64,000 bases of DNA from Thermococcus alcaliphilus (GCF_024054535.1 NZ_JAMXLV010000021.1:124001-188000); one strand, 5' to 3'; counted from the stretch's first letter, positions 41,154 to 51,497 are shown. Program-made: numbers and translations. Notes: generated by a model from the sequence alone, not told the origin.

Positions 41154-43181
41154 ATGAAAAAAGCCCTAAGTCTTGCCATATTTTTGCTCCTAACTATATC
41201 TAACTTTGCAGCAGGGCAGATATTAATAGAGAATCCCCAGCCATCTTTGGTAATCCTCGGAAATCCCTATCCAAAGTACTTTTCAATACCTGAAGGGGAA
41301 GAGTACACTGCATACTTCTATGTTATTGATGATCTAGACATTGAAGAAGTGACGTTCTATTACAGAGTAAACTATGGTGAGTGGCAAACAAGAGCAGTAA
41401 AAACCGCCACAATAAATGAAAACGAGGAAATGTATAACTCAATAGTCAGCAGAATATACAACAGATCAGCAATAATCAGGACGTTTTATGGGAAAGCAAC
41501 TATCCCCGCTCAAAAAGCAGGGAGTGTAGTGGAGTTCAAAGTAGTTGTAAAAGACAAAGAAGGGCATGTAAGTGAAAGCATCATTGGAAAGTATTTCGTC
41601 GTAAATCCCTCGGGGAAGCACGTGCTCATCGTGGATCCCTCCGTAAGAGAAGAGCTCTTTTTGGAGGGGGCGGAGAGTGTAGAGCTACTCGTCAATGCGA
41701 CAGAAGTATATCCAGTAGATCTAAGCGATTACAAGGAAGAGCTAGATAAGGTAAAACCATTCCTCAATCATCCAAGATTCTTAAAAAGGCACCACTGGGA
41801 GTACCTCGCGCAGTATTACAACATCACCATAGTTTCCCCAGAAGAGCTTGCAACCGCTCTTAAAGAGGTTCAGCCCAGAGTAGTGATCTTATCCAACTTA
41901 TGGCTAAAAAGATGGGAGATTCCAGACATTCAAGGCTTAATCAAATACCTCAGGGAAAACAACGCGGGAATAATCGCAACTCACGGAACACTATTTGACG
42001 GATCTGTTTACGATGGAGAAAAGCTGATCCATATGGGGCCCATTTCACACATAGGAACGTTTGATGCCTACGGAAAGGAAAGCCTAGCAACATTGCTTGG
42101 CTTTGAGCTCTTGCCAGTAGTAGAGGAAGCTAAAAAAGAAAGTGCCGAAAAGGGAAACTATGCAATATTCGAAATCCCAACTATACTGCCGTTCGTTCCC
42201 TCCTCAGAGAAGGTCATTATCAAAAACATAGGACTAATAAAAAGTGTCTCATCCCTTGAGTTCTCCAATGAAACAGATTCTGCATTTGGATGGCAGTATA
42301 TCCTGCCCTCAGAAAGCTTAAAGTTTGCCAGAGATGCGATAAGGGAAAAGAAACGCCTGGAACAGAACAAGATATTGGAGTTCTTTAGCCTCCAAGAAAG
42401 AATATTCGGTCACTCAAAACCCGCCAGAGGGATATATGCCCTAGACTTCCCATTGGTTGATGCTTTGAGAACTTTAAGCTTCACAGATGACGAAGTAAGA
42501 ATCCAAATAGGCGGTACTCTGGTGATCCTAACTCCCGACCGACCGATAATCGAAAGAGTTCGCCTGCTGAGTGCAATAAACAAAGACATCGTGAGCATAG
42601 ATGCTATTTCAAAGGACTATCTCTCCTCAATTATAACAAGGGATGAAAAACATCGTGGAGATGGAATAAGGAGTGCCTACATCTCATTCGAAATAGAGGC
42701 TGGTGGGGAAGAAGAGCTGCTGGCTTTAAAGGACATAGTGGAGTGGGCATCAAACTTTGAACCAATAAAGACCTTTGCACCAATTGTCCAAGTAACAATA
42801 CTATCCAACGATATCGATTGGAATATAAAGGGCCAATATCTCAAAGAATACTTCGAAAAGATGGGAGCGATTGTAACAAGGGCAAAACCAGGAGAATTTG
42901 AAACCTACAAGAAGAATAAAATCATAATAATCCTCGGCGGACCCAAAGCCTATGAGGGAGTTGGAGAATACGTGAAACAGGTTTTGGATGAATACGAGCA
43001 AAAAAGAATTATCAACGGAGAACAGGGAATCTTCATAAAGAGAGACATCTGGGAGAAGGGACAAATAGTAATAGTGCTGGCTGGAAAAGATAGGTACCAA
43101 ACAGGGGAAAAGGTGTTGACGTATTCAGAGGGAGTAAATGAAGATTACGTAAACCTGCTTGCAGAGTTCTTAACAAGCTGA
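41154..43181 (+). CDS. large secreted protein of unknown function
   Basis: A 675-residue exported protein: signal peptide MKKALSLAIFLLLTISNFAAG, then a beta-rich region (IPEGEEYTAYFYVIDDLDIEEVTFYYRVN, an Ig-like domain about residues 40-145), a central segment with VLIVDPSVREELFLEGAESVEL and GIIATHGTLFDGSVYDGEKLIHMGP suggestive of a GATase-like or ThuA-like fold, and a C-terminal part with IIIILGGPKAYEGVGEYVKQVL and VIVLAGKDRYQTGEKV that resembles the end of archaeal S-layer proteins. Probably cell-surface bound or secreted. The promoter TATA AGTATAAATAC (41108-41118) and AGGTGATTTCAT support the ATG at 41154. The neighbouring FecCD importer is divergent. Confidence 0.7.
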   Translation: MKKALSLAIFLLLTISNFAAGQILIENPQPSLVILGNPYPKYFSIPEGEEYTAYFYVIDDLDIEEVTFYYRVNYGEWQTRAVKTATINENEEMYNSIVSRIYNRSAIIRTFYGKATIPAQKAGSVVEFKVVVKDKEGHVSESIIGKYFVVNPSGKHVLIVDPSVREELFLEGAESVELLVNATEVYPVDLSDYKEELDKVKPFLNHPRFLKRHHWEYLAQYYNITIVSPEELATALKEVQPRVVILSNLWLKRWEIPDIQGLIKYLRENNAGIIATHGTLFDGSVYDGEKLIHMGPISHIGTFDAYGKESLATLLGFELLPVVEEAKKESAEKGNYAIFEIPTILPFVPSSEKVIIKNIGLIKSVSSLEFSNETDSAFGWQYILPSESLKFARDAIREKKRLEQNKILEFFSLQERIFGHSKPARGIYALDFPLVDALRTLSFTDDEVRIQIGGTLVILTPDRPIIERVRLLSAINKDIVSIDAISKDYLSSIITRDEKHRGDGIRSAYISFEIEAGGEEELLALKDIVEWASNFEPIKTFAPIVQVTILSNDIDWNIKGQYLKEYFEKMGAIVTRAKPGEFETYKKNKIIIILGGPKAYEGVGEYVKQVLDEYEQKRIINGEQGIFIKRDIWEKGQIVIVLAGKDRYQTGEKVLTYSEGVNEDYVNLLAEFLTS

Positions 43182-43296
43182 GATCTTAGATGAGCTTCGT
43201 TTCTTTTTTCTTTTTAAATACTGAAAACGCCAACATTCTAAAACAACACAAAAATGCATACGAGCTTTGATGAAATTTTCCCAGAAAAGTTTCTTA

Positions 43297-43374
43297 TGGT
43301 GCCCCGGCCGGGATTTGAACCCGGGGCGCGGGCTCGAAAGGCCCGCATGTTTGACCGGGCTACACCACCGGGGC
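43297..43374 (-). tRNA. tRNA-Glu (TTC), CCA encoded
   Basis: On the minus strand the acceptor GCCCCGG (43374-43368) pairs with CCGGGGC; anticodon stem CGGGC/GCCCG encloses CTTTCGA with anticodon TTC; T arm GGTTCAAATCC; discriminator A and encoded CCA at the 43297 end. No intron. Confidence 0.96.
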
Positions 43375-43454
43375 GTCCAATATCCTAACGTTGAGATGCA
43401 TTTAAAAACTTTTCGCTCAAAACCCTTTTAAAGGGCTCGTGTAGGAGTTTAGTT

Positions 43455-44453
43455 ATGAAAATGCTGGGGATAAAGGTTCCAAAGAAGGAGGCTGAGAAAG
43501 TTAGAAAAAAGCTCATTGAACTCGGCCTATTGGATACTAATTTTAAGGTCAAGCATGAGGGAGAATTCGTGATATTCCCCGTAAAAGAAAAGGTAGAGGG
43601 CTTTGATATTGTTGATGAAACTTTTGAAAGAGCCAAAAGGCGGCCCCATAGCTACAGAGAGGTTGTAGAAATTCCTTCTGAACTCAAACCCCTTCTTCCA
43701 TCGTCCTTCGACATAATAGGGGACATCGCCATAATAGAACTCCCAGAGGAGCTCATCCCGTATGGGGAAAACATTGGAAGAGCAATATTGAAAGCACACA
43801 AGCACATAAAGGCAGTCTTTGCGAAAGGGAGCAAAGTTTTAGGAGAATACAGGGTGAGGGAGCTCATTCATCTTGCGGGAGAGAAGAGAACTGAAACAAT
43901 CCATAGGGAAAACGGAATAAGGCTGAAGCTCGATGTTGCAAAGGTTTATTTTTCCCCAAGGCTTGCAACGGAGAGAATGAGAATTTTTGAAAAGACTAAA
44001 GAGGGAGAGATCATTTTTGACATGTTTGCCGGAATTGGCCCTTATTCAATCCTCCTCGCAAAGAAAGCAAAGATAGTCTTTGCGTGTGACATAAACCCCT
44101 GGGCAATAAAATATTTAGAAGAAAACAAAAAGCTGAATAAGGTTGAAAACGTTATCCCGATTCTCGGAGACGTGAGAAAAGTAGCGGGCCAGATAAAAGC
44201 CGATCGTGTGATAATGAACCTCCCCAAGTTTGCCCACGAATTCCTAAAGGAAGCAATGATAAGCGTCAAAAAAGGTGGAGTGGTTCACTACTATGGATTT
44301 TCACATGAGGATAACCTCTTTGACGAGCACATAGAGAGGATAGAGAGGGTTGCAGAGGAGCTTGGAAAAAGCGTGAAGATTCTCGAAAAAAGGAAAGTAA
44401 GGCCATATGCTCCGTATCAGTTCAACATCGCGATTGATTTTGCCGTGTTTTGA
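43455..44453 (+). CDS. trm5: tRNA (guanine37-N1)-methyltransferase Trm5
   Basis: Methylates G37 next to the anticodon, which prevents frameshifts; archaeal Trm5 copies may also act in wyosine formation. The 332 residues show the N-terminal D1 region (LGIKVPKKEAEKVRKKLIELGLL), the RNA-binding D2 part (DIIGDIAIIELPEELIPYGENIGRAILKAH), and a Rossmann methyltransferase domain: DMFAGIGPYSILLAKKAKIVFACDINPWAIKYL near 180, ILGDVRKVAG, and the catalytic NLPKFAHEFLK near 255. This is the complete D1-containing form (Trm5b-like). Confidence 0.92.
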   Translation: MKMLGIKVPKKEAEKVRKKLIELGLLDTNFKVKHEGEFVIFPVKEKVEGFDIVDETFERAKRRPHSYREVVEIPSELKPLLPSSFDIIGDIAIIELPEELIPYGENIGRAILKAHKHIKAVFAKGSKVLGEYRVRELIHLAGEKRTETIHRENGIRLKLDVAKVYFSPRLATERMRIFEKTKEGEIIFDMFAGIGPYSILLAKKAKIVFACDINPWAIKYLEENKKLNKVENVIPILGDVRKVAGQIKADRVIMNLPKFAHEFLKEAMISVKKGGVVHYYGFSHEDNLFDEHIERIERVAEELGKSVKILEKRKVRPYAPYQFNIAIDFAVF

Positions 44454-44695
44454 GATTAGCTTTTCTCAAAATTTCGTTGCACCTTGTGACAATAAAGTTT
44501 CTCAAAAATTCCTCATCAAACGGCATGCTTCTTTTGTTAAGATATGCAGTGTATACAGAGAGGGCATCTTCATCTCGTTCGGGCGGGAAGACCCCTTCCG
44601 AAAGGGGGATGAAAGCCCGCAACCTTTAAAAACCTCGCCTATTAAAAAATAATAGGTGGCCACCCACGTATCTTACCCAAAAGAACCACCTACGA
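44454..44695. other. GC-rich structured stretch between trm5 and the tnpB remnant
   Basis: Contains a hairpin: GCGGG (44583-44587) with CCCGC (44616-44620), then inside it CCCCTT and AAGGGG around a CCGA loop, with internal-loop strands GAAGA-like and GATGAAA that could form a kink-turn. CTTCATCTCG (44568-44577) and GGGATGAA (44606-44613) recur at 31043-31081. A minus-strand frame of 66 codons (44422-44622) crosses this block but overlaps trm5 in antisense and is not called. The right part (44654-44665) has the palindrome GTGGCCAC. Confidence 0.4.
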
Positions 44696-45939
44696 GTGAA
44701 CAAAAAAACATACAAACTCCTGAGAATACTCTCCCACCTCTCCAAAGACCTCTACAACATCACCCTCTACACGGTCAAACAACACTACGAGCTGAACGGG
44801 ACTTTTCTACCCTACGCCAAAGCATATCACTTGGTCAAGGATACTGGACCCTACAAACTCCTCCCAAGCCAAGTAGCCCAACAAACGATGAAAATCGTTG
44901 AAAGAAACTTCCGCTCCTTCTTCCACGTGCTCAACGAGAGAAAGAAAGGCAACTACAACAGACCCGTGAGCCCGCCAAAATACCTTCCAAAAAACGGACA
45001 CTTCATCCTAATCTTCCCATACCAGTCCTTCAGAGTGAAAGAGGACAGGATTATCCTCACTCTCGGAAAGAACTTCGCCGAGAAGTATGGCATTAAACAC
45101 CTTGAAATCCCACTCCCAAAGAACGTTAAAGGCCACAGGATTAAGGAAATCCGCATTCTTCCGAGATACAACGCCCTCTGGTTTGAAGTCGAATACGTTT
45201 ACGAAATCCAGCCAGAAAAGAAGGAGTTAGACCGCTCAAAATACCTCGCCATTGATTTAGGTCTGAATAACTTCGCAACCTGCGTTTCCACCACTGGGAC
45301 GGCCTTCATAATTGAAGGCCGGGGTTGAAGAGCTTCAACCGGTGGTGGAACAAGGAGAAGGCGAAGCTCCAAAGCCAGTATGACAGGCAGGGGATTAAAT
45401 TTGGGCGAAAGATGGTGTGGCTTCTCAAGAAGCGGAGGAACGTGGTGAACGACTTTATGAACAAAGCCGTGAACTACATAGTGAACTACTGCCTTGAGAA
45501 TGATATTGGGAACGTCGTTATCGGGGAGCTGAAGGGAATAAAGCAGAACACCAATCTTGGAAAGAGGAACAACCAGAACTTCCATTATATTCCTTATGGC
45601 ATCTTCAAGCAAAAACTAAAAGCAAAGTGCGAGCGGTATGGTATCAACTACATCGAGGTTGATGAGGCTTACACGAGCAAGGTTGATGCTCTCGCTCTCG
45701 AACCGATTGAAAAGAGGGAGAAGTATCTTGGAAAGAGGGTGAAGCGCGGGTTATTCCAGTCTTCCACTGGTGTTTTGATAAACGCCGACGTGAACGGTGC
45801 TTTGAACATTTTGAGAAAGGTAGCCGGCGATTCTCCCGTTGGGGAGATAGCCGGTAGTGGCCTTGTGAACAGGCCAGTGAGGATTAAACTACCTTGGGGT
45901 GGTCTAACTCCTCACGAAGCCCCCCTATTGAGGGGGTAG
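44696..45939 (+). pseudogene. tnpB: TnpB (IS200/IS605-type), frameshifted
   Basis: RNA-guided nuclease homologue of transposon TnpB, broken into two frames. The first (44696-45328) ends GRG-stop; the second (from 45325) begins in the other frame with LKSFNRWWNKEK, which would follow directly with one extra G in the run at 45321-45324. Catalytic RuvC residues are present: D in LAIDLGLNN (first part), E in VVIGELKG and D in INADVNGA (second part). The Cys4 zinc ribbon usually found before the last motif is absent, replaced by YTSKVDALALEPIEKREKYL. No TnpA gene is adjacent. A right-end hairpin follows. The N-terminus may extend a few codons upstream of GTG 44696. Sequencing error or programmed frameshift cannot be excluded. 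Confidence 0.85.
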
Positions 45940-45960
45940 TTCACGCAGTTTACAATGAGA
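45921..45960 (+). repeat. right-end hairpin of the TnpB element
   Basis: CCCCC and GGGGG around a TATTGA loop (about 45922-45938) spans the tnpB stop codon, and TAGTTCACGC follows. Terminal hairpins of this type mark IS200/IS605 right ends, and in active elements this region is the scaffold of the guide RNA, with the guide beginning just outside. The exact end base is not defined. Confidence 0.5.
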
Positions 45961-45969
45961 GCATCCATA

Positions 45970-46434
45970 TCATTTCCCCTTAAGCTTGGGTTTGGGCTCT
46001 GCAAGGCTTATCGCGCTGTTTGAGCTCTTTATGTCTATTTTGTTTAAAGCTCCAACGGGAGAGGGAACGGCTTTTCTTTCCTCCTCAACTTTCCAATCAA
46101 TTTCATCCCCAATTTCGGCGTTTAAATACTCGACAACACCCATAGGAGCCTCAATTATGTATTTAGCGCTTTCCCTCGGCACATAAATTCTCCACGGGCG
46201 GGCCCTTTTTAGATCAACAACTTCCCGGGAAGAGTTCAAGAAGATAACATCTATACTCTGGAGCATGAAGAACATATGAATTGAGGCGTTTATTCTTGTC
46301 TCCGCTGGCAAGATAAACACGAGGGCATAGTCTATGTTAGGTTTTAGCATTAACCCCCTAAATCTCCTAAAGAACGTATTCGCAACTTTGACCTTTCCAC
46401 CCCAGATTTTGCCCTTTGTTTTGTTTATCAGCAT
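45970..46434 (-). CDS. DUF192 family protein
   Basis: A 154-residue protein of the DUF192/UPF0127 family: [82 protein letters not shown]. The RFRGLM and HMFFM segments are the family hallmarks. In many archaea and bacteria it is a small, often exported barrel protein of unknown role; no clear signal peptide is seen here. It follows the TnpB element. Confidence 0.85.
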   Translation of the reverse strand: MLINKTKGKIWGGKVKVANTFFRRFRGLMLKPNIDYALVFILPAETRINASIHMFFMLQSIDVIFLNSSREVVDLKRARPWRIYVPRESAKYIIEAPMGVVEYLNAEIGDEIDWKVEEERKAVPSPVGALNKIDIKSSNSAISLAEPKPKLKGK

Positions 46435-46510
46435 ATCAAATCTAGGATAAGGTACTATCTAAATAAGCGTTGCGACAACTGTTAATACTCAACACTTGAA
46501 AATACCTTCA

Positions 46511-46527
46511 GTTGTTAACCTTCGGTT
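46511..46527. promoter_or_regulatory. SurR-type binding site, full consensus
   Basis: GTTGTTAACCTTCGGTT matches the extended SurR consensus GTTn3AACn5GTT known from Pyrococcus furiosus: GTT at 46511, AAC at 46517, GTT at 46525. It ends about ten bases upstream of the TATA-like TTATAAAC (46538-46545) of the flavoprotein pair. SurR is the redox-switched regulator of sulfur versus hydrogen metabolism. The surR gene is not in this window. Confidence 0.7.
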
Positions 46528-46550
46528 TAAAAAATAGTTATAAACTAAGG

Positions 46551-46559
46551 GTTAGCAAC
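46551..46559. promoter_or_regulatory. second SurR core site, downstream of the TATA box
   Basis: GTTAGCAAC is a perfect GTTn3AAC core placed between the TATA element and the expected transcript start, where binding would usually repress. The n5-GTT extension is absent. Confidence 0.5.
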
Positions 46560-46600
46560 TGTAGTGTACAAACCAAAACATATGTACAAGGTGGTGCATT

Positions 46601-47449
46601 GTGGGGTATAAGATAACAAAAAAGGAAAACCTGAGTGCAATTGACTTTTTTATGGAAGTTGAGGCACCTCATATAGCAAAATCCTGGAAGCCCGGACAGT
46701 TCGTCGTTTTGATTCCAGATGAAAAAGGGGAAAGAGTTCCAATGTCCGTGTACTACGCAAAAGACGGCAAGATAGGGATGTTCATAAGAAGACACGGCGT
46801 CACAACCCTCAAACTGTGGCACGAATTTCATGTTGGGGACGAAATTCTAAGCATAACTGGCCCTCTTGGAAAGCCAATTGAAGTTAAGCACTATGGAAAC
46901 GTAGTCTTTGCGGCTGATGCGGTATGTGCACAGGCGGAAGCCTATGCTACACTCAAGGCTATGAAAGAAGCGGGCAATTACACAATAGCCATCCACAGTT
47001 TTGAGAACAAGGACAACACGTATCCGGAGGAATACCTTGCGAAGCCAGTTGCCGATGAGTTTTACATCACAACAGAAGACGGCAGTGTTGGGAGAAAGGG
47101 CCACTATCTGGACGTTCTAAAGGAACTCATTGAGCAGGATAAAGTCGATATTGTTTTTGCTGGTGGAAAGCTTGGCTCGCTCAAGAAGCTTGCCGAACTA
47201 ACTAGACCTTATGGAATTCCAACCATCGTTACGGTGAGACAGATAATGGTCGATGGGACAGGTATGTGCGGCTCTTGCAGGGTTCTTTACGATGGAGAAA
47301 TAAAGTTTGCGTGCAGAGATGGGCCTATGTTAGATGCCCACAAGATAGACTGGGACGACGCCATAAAGAGAAACGCCCGCTTTGCAGAGCAAGAAAAGCT
47401 TGCAAGAGAGCGTTACATTGCAAAGTTGAGAGAGAAGGGGGTGATCTAA
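46601..47449 (+). CDS. Nfn/Sud-type flavoprotein small subunit (FAD/[2Fe-2S]), divergent nucleotide site
   Basis: A 282-residue subunit resembling the beta/small subunit of ferredoxin:NADP oxidoreductase (Nfn, sulfide dehydrogenase SudB). The FAD domain shows KPGQFVVLIPDEKGERVPMSVYY and ITGPLGKPIEVKHYG; the C-terminus has the [2Fe-2S] site TGMCGSCRVLYDGEIKFACRDGP. However, where Nfn small subunits usually have a glycine-rich GGGVGIAP loop, this copy reads FAADAVCAQAEAYATLKAMKEAGN, so NAD(P) binding here is doubtful. It is probably one of the Nfn paralogues of Thermococcales. Its GTG start follows GGTGGTG, and the large-subunit gene starts at its stop. The promoter carries SurR sites. Confidence 0.82.
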   Translation: MGYKITKKENLSAIDFFMEVEAPHIAKSWKPGQFVVLIPDEKGERVPMSVYYAKDGKIGMFIRRHGVTTLKLWHEFHVGDEILSITGPLGKPIEVKHYGNVVFAADAVCAQAEAYATLKAMKEAGNYTIAIHSFENKDNTYPEEYLAKPVADEFYITTEDGSVGRKGHYLDVLKELIEQDKVDIVFAGGKLGSLKKLAELTRPYGIPTIVTVRQIMVDGTGMCGSCRVLYDGEIKFACRDGPMLDAHKIDWDDAIKRNARFAEQEKLARERYIAKLREKGVI

Positions 47450-48892
<1,443 letters not shown>

Positions 48893-48931
48893 CTTTTTAA
48901 CTTTATTTTTGGTAAAATAAAAGATATAAAG

Positions 48932-49492
48932 TTAAATCTCCCCTTTAAGGGCTTTTTCACCGAGTTCAAAGCCCTTTTTGAGAGCCCTTAGATTTATGTT
49001 TTCGGTTCCCTTAGGAACTGAATCAAGAACGGCTTTTTCTATGGAGTCTTCGCTCACAATACCAGTAAGCTTAACTAAGAGTCCGAGGGTTAGAATGTTC
49101 ATTGTTAGGCTAAGCCCTGTGGTTTCTTCCGCTATTTCTGTTAAAGGAATTGCAAAAACTTTGAAATTTTTCTCAAGCTCTTCATTTCTATTGGGAACCA
49201 AGTCCTTCTCGACTACCACGATGCCTCCTTTCTTTACAAGAGGAAGGTATTTCTCATAAGCCTGCTGGGAAAGCAAAACTGCATAATCCGGAGCCAGTGC
49301 TTTGGGATAGTCTATTGGCTCGTCACTTATTACAACTTCAGCTCTGCTTGCCCCTCCTCTTGACTCCGGCCCATAAGCCTGGGTTTGAACTGCGTAAAGA
49401 CCCTCATAGACTGCCGCTGCTCTTCCAAGGATAACACTCGCTAAGATAACTCCTTGCCCACCAAAGCCGCCTATAAGGACTTCCTTCCTCAT
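48932..49492 (-). CDS. 2-oxoacid:ferredoxin oxidoreductase gamma subunit (second set)
   Basis: A 186-residue gamma subunit: IGGFGGQGVILASVILGRAAAVYEGLYAVQTQAYGPESRGGASRAEVVIS, with the GGQG and YGPESRGG motifs of the CoA-binding-side domain. It is the last gene of a seven-gene minus-strand operon that runs from 54392. The set has its own alpha (50340-51497) and beta (49489-50334) genes but no delta. The substrate of this second set is unknown; in Pyrococcus the equivalent is called XOR. The start ATG follows GGGGTGGG. Confidence 0.9.
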   Translation of the reverse strand: MRKEVLIGGFGGQGVILASVILGRAAAVYEGLYAVQTQAYGPESRGGASRAEVVISDEPIDYPKALAPDYAVLLSQQAYEKYLPLVKKGGIVVVEKDLVPNRNEELEKNFKVFAIPLTEIAEETTGLSLTMNILTLGLLVKLTGIVSEDSIEKAVLDSVPKGTENINLRALKKGFELGEKALKGEI

Positions 49493-50334
49493 TCTTCCCA
49501 CCCCATTATTTTCTTTGCCCTTTTCTTGTACGCTTCGTATTCCTCTATTAAACTCGGTCTGTCTCTGTCTACGAACTCTCCGATGACGATTTTGCCCTCA
49601 AGCTCCTCTGGAGACATGTTCTTAGCCTTACTTATGGGAACCGTTATCTTCTGATACCACTTTATAAGCTCTGGACCCGTTTTAAGCCTGTTCCTTCTCC
49701 CAAAGCTTATCGGGCACTGGGATAAGAACTCCACCAGAGTGAATCCCTTCTTTTGCAGAGCCTTCTTTATGCTGTTTATCCCTTGAAGGTAGTTGAAAAC
49801 GCTCCACCTTGCAACATAGTTTGCCCCTGCGGCAACTGCCAGCTCGGCAATGTCAAAGGGGTTCTCAAAGCTCCCATATGGGGCAGTCGTTCCCCTAAGG
49901 CCTTTCGGAGTTGTTGGTGCCACTTGCCCACCAGTCATTCCATACGTGAAGTTGTTAATGAGAATAACGGTAACATCAAGGTTTCTTCTTATGGCGTGGA
50001 TTAAGTGATTTCCACCTATGGCAGCAGCATCACCATCGCCCATAAAGGCTATCACTTTGAGGTCTGGATTTGCTAATTTGATCCCAGTCGCAAAAGCCAA
50101 TGCCCTTCCATGGGTCGTGTGGAGACCATCAAAGTTCACATAGCCGGGGACTCTAGAAGAACACCCTATACCGCTTACCCACACTATTTCGTCTTGGTTT
50201 AGACCGAGATCATCGATAGCCCTAAGGGTATACTGCAGAACAGCCCCAATACCACATCCTGGACAGAATATCGTGGGAAGCATGTCTTTTCTAAGGTATT
50301 TGTCCCTAATCTCATAGCTGGATTTTAGATACAT
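49489..50334 (-). CDS. 2-oxoacid:ferredoxin oxidoreductase beta subunit (second set)
   Basis: A 281-residue thiamine-pyrophosphate subunit: FCPGCGIGAVLQYTLRAI, VSGIGCSSRVPGYVNFDGLHTTHGRALAFATGIK and the TPP/Mg motif FMGDGDAAAIGGNHLIHAIRRN near 100, with LINNFTYGMTGGQVAPTTP following. It binds TPP and a [4Fe-4S] cluster through the N-terminal CPGC region. It overlaps the alpha gene at the start and the gamma gene at the end by four bases each. Confidence 0.93.
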   Translation of the reverse strand: MYLKSSYEIRDKYLRKDMLPTIFCPGCGIGAVLQYTLRAIDDLGLNQDEIVWVSGIGCSSRVPGYVNFDGLHTTHGRALAFATGIKLANPDLKVIAFMGDGDAAAIGGNHLIHAIRRNLDVTVILINNFTYGMTGGQVAPTTPKGLRGTTAPYGSFENPFDIAELAVAAGANYVARWSVFNYLQGINSIKKALQKKGFTLVEFLSQCPISFGRRNRLKTGPELIKWYQKITVPISKAKNMSPEELEGKIVIGEFVDRDRPSLIEEYEAYKKRAKKIMGWEE

Positions 50335-50339
50335 CTTCC

Positions 50340-51497
50340 TCACCTCAAATCCTTCTTAATTCTCTCTACTATCTCTCCGGGGGTGTGAACCTCCCCGCCT
50401 ATCTTGCTTATGAGCTCTACATCGGCCTTTCCGTTGGCTCCCTCTCTAACCAAGTGATAGAGCTGACCAAGGTTCATCTCCGCTACATACATCCTTTCTG
50501 CATTTTCGGCTATTTTCTCTATCAGCTCAAAGTCAAAAGGCCAAATTACATTAAGTTTGAGCAATCCAGCTTTTATACCCTCCTTGCGAAGCTCCTTAAC
50601 GGCTCTCATAGCCGACCTCGCAACAATCCCAAAGCTTACCAACACTATATCGGCATCGTCCAGTTCATAGGTTTCATAATCAACGATGTCCTTCTTGTTG
50701 TTCTCTATCTTGGCAACAATGCGCTTTATGAGCTTTTCATGAACCTCTGCCTCAACTGTTTTGGGTCTTCCCTTTTCGTCGTGTGTCAGTCCGGTGACAT
50801 ATGTTCTGTATCCTTTTCCAAAGATAGGCATTGGAGGAACTAAATCCCCGTGAACGTCTCCAAATGGATACTTTGCCTCTTCTTCATTAGCGGGAAGCTT
50901 TCTGTAAATGAGCTCAAGCTCGTCCGGATGTGGAGCATAAACTCTCTCCCTCATGTGTCCAACTTCTGCATCCGTGAGTAGTATAACAGGGGTTCTATAT
51001 TTCTCCGCAAGGTTGAAGGCCCTTATTGTCATGTCAAAGGCCTCTTGAACCGTTGCTGGTGTTAGAACTATCAAGCTGTGATCTCCATGAGTCCCCCATA
51101 TAGCCTGCATTAAATCGCCTTGAGCTGCCAAAGTGGGCTGGCCTGTTGAGGGGCCACTCCTCTGGACGTTTACCAAAACCAAGGGGGTTTCTGTCATTAT
51201 AGCATAGCCAAGGTTCTCCATCATCAAGCTAAAACCCGGGCCGGAAGTTGCGGTCATAGCCTTGGCCCCAGCCCAAGAAGCGCCTATTACAGCGGCTATG
51301 CTCCCTATCTCATCCTCCATCTGAATGCTTACTCCATCAACAAGGGGCATGTAAAGGGACATTGCCTCAAAAATTTCGCTTGCTGGGGTTATTGGATAAC
51401 CAGCGTAAAACCTACACCCGGCTAAAATGGCAGCCCTTGCTATGGCTTCATCTCCTTGAATAAAATCTGCAGCACCTACAGGAAACGGATATCTCAT
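50340..51497 (-). CDS. 2-oxoacid:ferredoxin oxidoreductase alpha subunit (second set)
   Basis: A 385-residue alpha subunit: FIQGDEAIARAAILAGCRFYAGYPITPASEIFEAM, IQMEDEIGSIAAVIGASWAGAKAMTATSGPGFSLMMENLGYAIMTETPLVLVNVQRSGPSTGQPT and a C-terminal domain with VWPFDFELIEKIAENAERMYVAEMNLGQL. It resembles the alpha subunit at 52913 but is a distinct copy, so the pair reflects duplication within the operon. Its ATG overlaps the gamma-subunit stop upstream. Confidence 0.93.
   Translation of the reverse strand: MRYPFPVGAADFIQGDEAIARAAILAGCRFYAGYPITPASEIFEAMSLYMPLVDGVSIQMEDEIGSIAAVIGASWAGAKAMTATSGPGFSLMMENLGYAIMTETPLVLVNVQRSGPSTGQPTLAAQGDLMQAIWGTHGDHSLIVLTPATVQEAFDMTIRAFNLAEKYRTPVILLTDAEVGHMRERVYAPHPDELELIYRKLPANEEEAKYPFGDVHGDLVPPMPIFGKGYRTYVTGLTHDEKGRPKTVEAEVHEKLIKRIVAKIENNKKDIVDYETYELDDADIVLVSFGIVARSAMRAVKELRKEGIKAGLLKLNVIWPFDFELIEKIAENAERMYVAEMNLGQLYHLVREGANGKADVELISKIGGEVHTPGEIVERIKKDLR

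Noticed and set aside
44422-44622. A 66-codon minus-strand frame between trm5 and tnpB
   Set aside because: It overlaps the trm5 3' end in antisense and runs across the hairpin block; no ribosome binding site was found and the first half mirrors the structured element rather than protein-like sequence.
45199-45612. Antisense frame of 137 codons across the tnpB frameshift
   Set aside because: It covers the RuvC motifs of tnpB in antisense and shows no independent start signals.
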